Shown piece after piece: positions 40,696 to 40,820 of a DNA stretch of 40,820 nt. The notes below the pieces were generated by a model, which was not told where the DNA came from, made no database searches, and was given only the letters and a program-made list of their open reading frames with translations. The position numbers and the translations under genes were made by a program. Position 1 is the stretch's first letter, and every line of letters starts with the position of its first letter. Origin of the DNA: Thermoplasmata archaeon (GTDB lineage Archaea; Thermoplasmatota; Thermoplasmata; Lutacidiplasmatales; UBA184); NCBI GenBank assembly GCA_022750375.1, contig JAKIVU010000003.1, positions 49,779 through 90,598 of the forward strand, read 5' to 3'.

Positions 40696-40820
40696 GTGGC
40701 ATTCCCCTACGTCCTTGCCTTTCTCGCGCTGCTCGCCGTCTACCTGGTGTATTCAGCGTGGGCCGGTCTCGACTCGCGCATTCCGATCGCAGGGGGGCTG
40801 CTCCTCCTCCTCGCGACGGC
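40696..40820 (+). CDS. Membrane protein, N-terminal fragment (runs off window)
   Basis: The frame opens with GTG at 40696 and stays open to the end, giving 41 residues. AFPYVLAFLALLAVYLVYSA is a membrane helix, and a second hydrophobic stretch (GGLLLLLAT) begins just before the edge, with a short LDSRIP loop between. A promoter-like box lies 28 nt upstream. Too short to name. Confidence 0.6.
   Translation, partial: MAFPYVLAFLALLAVYLVYSAWAGLDSRIPIAGGLLLLLAT

Noticed and set aside
1-40820. CRISPR arrays, insertion sequences, integrase sites, toxin-antitoxin or defence islands.
   Set aside because: No regularly spaced direct repeats, transposase motifs, terminal inverted repeats with target duplications, or known defence domains were seen; the genes are core functions.

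Overview
This is a GC-rich archaeal chromosome segment packed almost entirely with housekeeping genes. Archaeal identity is shown by a 20S proteasome alpha subunit, SBDS, the exosome trio Rrp4/Rrp41/Rrp42, ribosomal protein eL43, RNA polymerase subunit P, archaeal EF-2 with a diphthamide-site histidine, an archaeal-type uS12-uS7-EF-2 cluster, family B DNA polymerase, RadB, Trm1, and an archaeal/eukaryotic-type glycyl-tRNA synthetase. The EF-2 C-terminus (ending around EPYDAAYYAG) resembles the Thermoplasma-type EF-2 I remember, and a bacterial-type UvrB is present. My best guess is therefore a high-GC member of the Thermoplasmatota; that is inference, not proof.

Layout. 1-3509 (minus strand): a wHTH regulator cut by the window edge, uvrB, and a LarE-like sulfur transferase translationally coupled to uvrB. 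3679-7011 (plus): a PPC/DUF296 protein and a large Lhr-type helicase. 7008-8641 (minus): Trm1 and a THEP1-like NTPase. 8703-9335 (plus): a HemK2-like methyltransferase. 9332-12376 (minus): PurQ, MoeA and a PfkB-family kinase. 12443-16255 (plus): an amidohydrolase, GlyRS, a coiled-coil protein and a UPF0200 P-loop protein. 16314-17968 (minus): a TraB-like hypothetical coupled to a COG1395-type regulator. 18095-20981: a metallophosphoesterase converging on a YyaL/DUF255 protein. 21135-25482 (plus): proteasome, exosome, eL43 and RpoP. 25457-28709: a VOC protein (minus), then an RNase J-like nuclease, RadB and Ogt (plus). 28854-32171 (minus): EF-2, uS7 and uS12. 32248-35365 (plus): family 4 uracil-DNA glycosylase and PolB. 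35362-40820: an EamA transporter, PurM, dihydroorotase, DedA, a small CxxC protein, a two-TM surface protein and the start of another membrane protein.

Themes. Genome maintenance is well represented (UvrB, Lhr, RadB, Ogt, UDG, PolB), as are RNA processing and translation (exosome, RNase J-like, Trm1, GlyRS, EF-2, uS7, uS12, SBDS) and nucleotide synthesis (PurQ, PurM, PyrC). Neighbouring genes on one strand are often joined by ATGA stop/start overlaps. Several opposing genes end on shared CTAA or CTAG tetranucleotides. Many first-in-unit genes have a TTAA- or TATA-like box about 25-29 nt before the start codon, which points to mostly leaderless transcripts. No gene-free stretch exceeds 300 bases.

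I found no CRISPR array, insertion sequence, phage block, defence island, tRNA or rRNA. There is no obvious wholly new multi-gene system. The strongest oddities are non-canonical residues in the EF-2 P-loop and switch I, a Trm1 gene with no canonical start codon for its conserved N-terminus, and a matched pair of CTACTA-type hairpins between ogt and the EF-2 gene.
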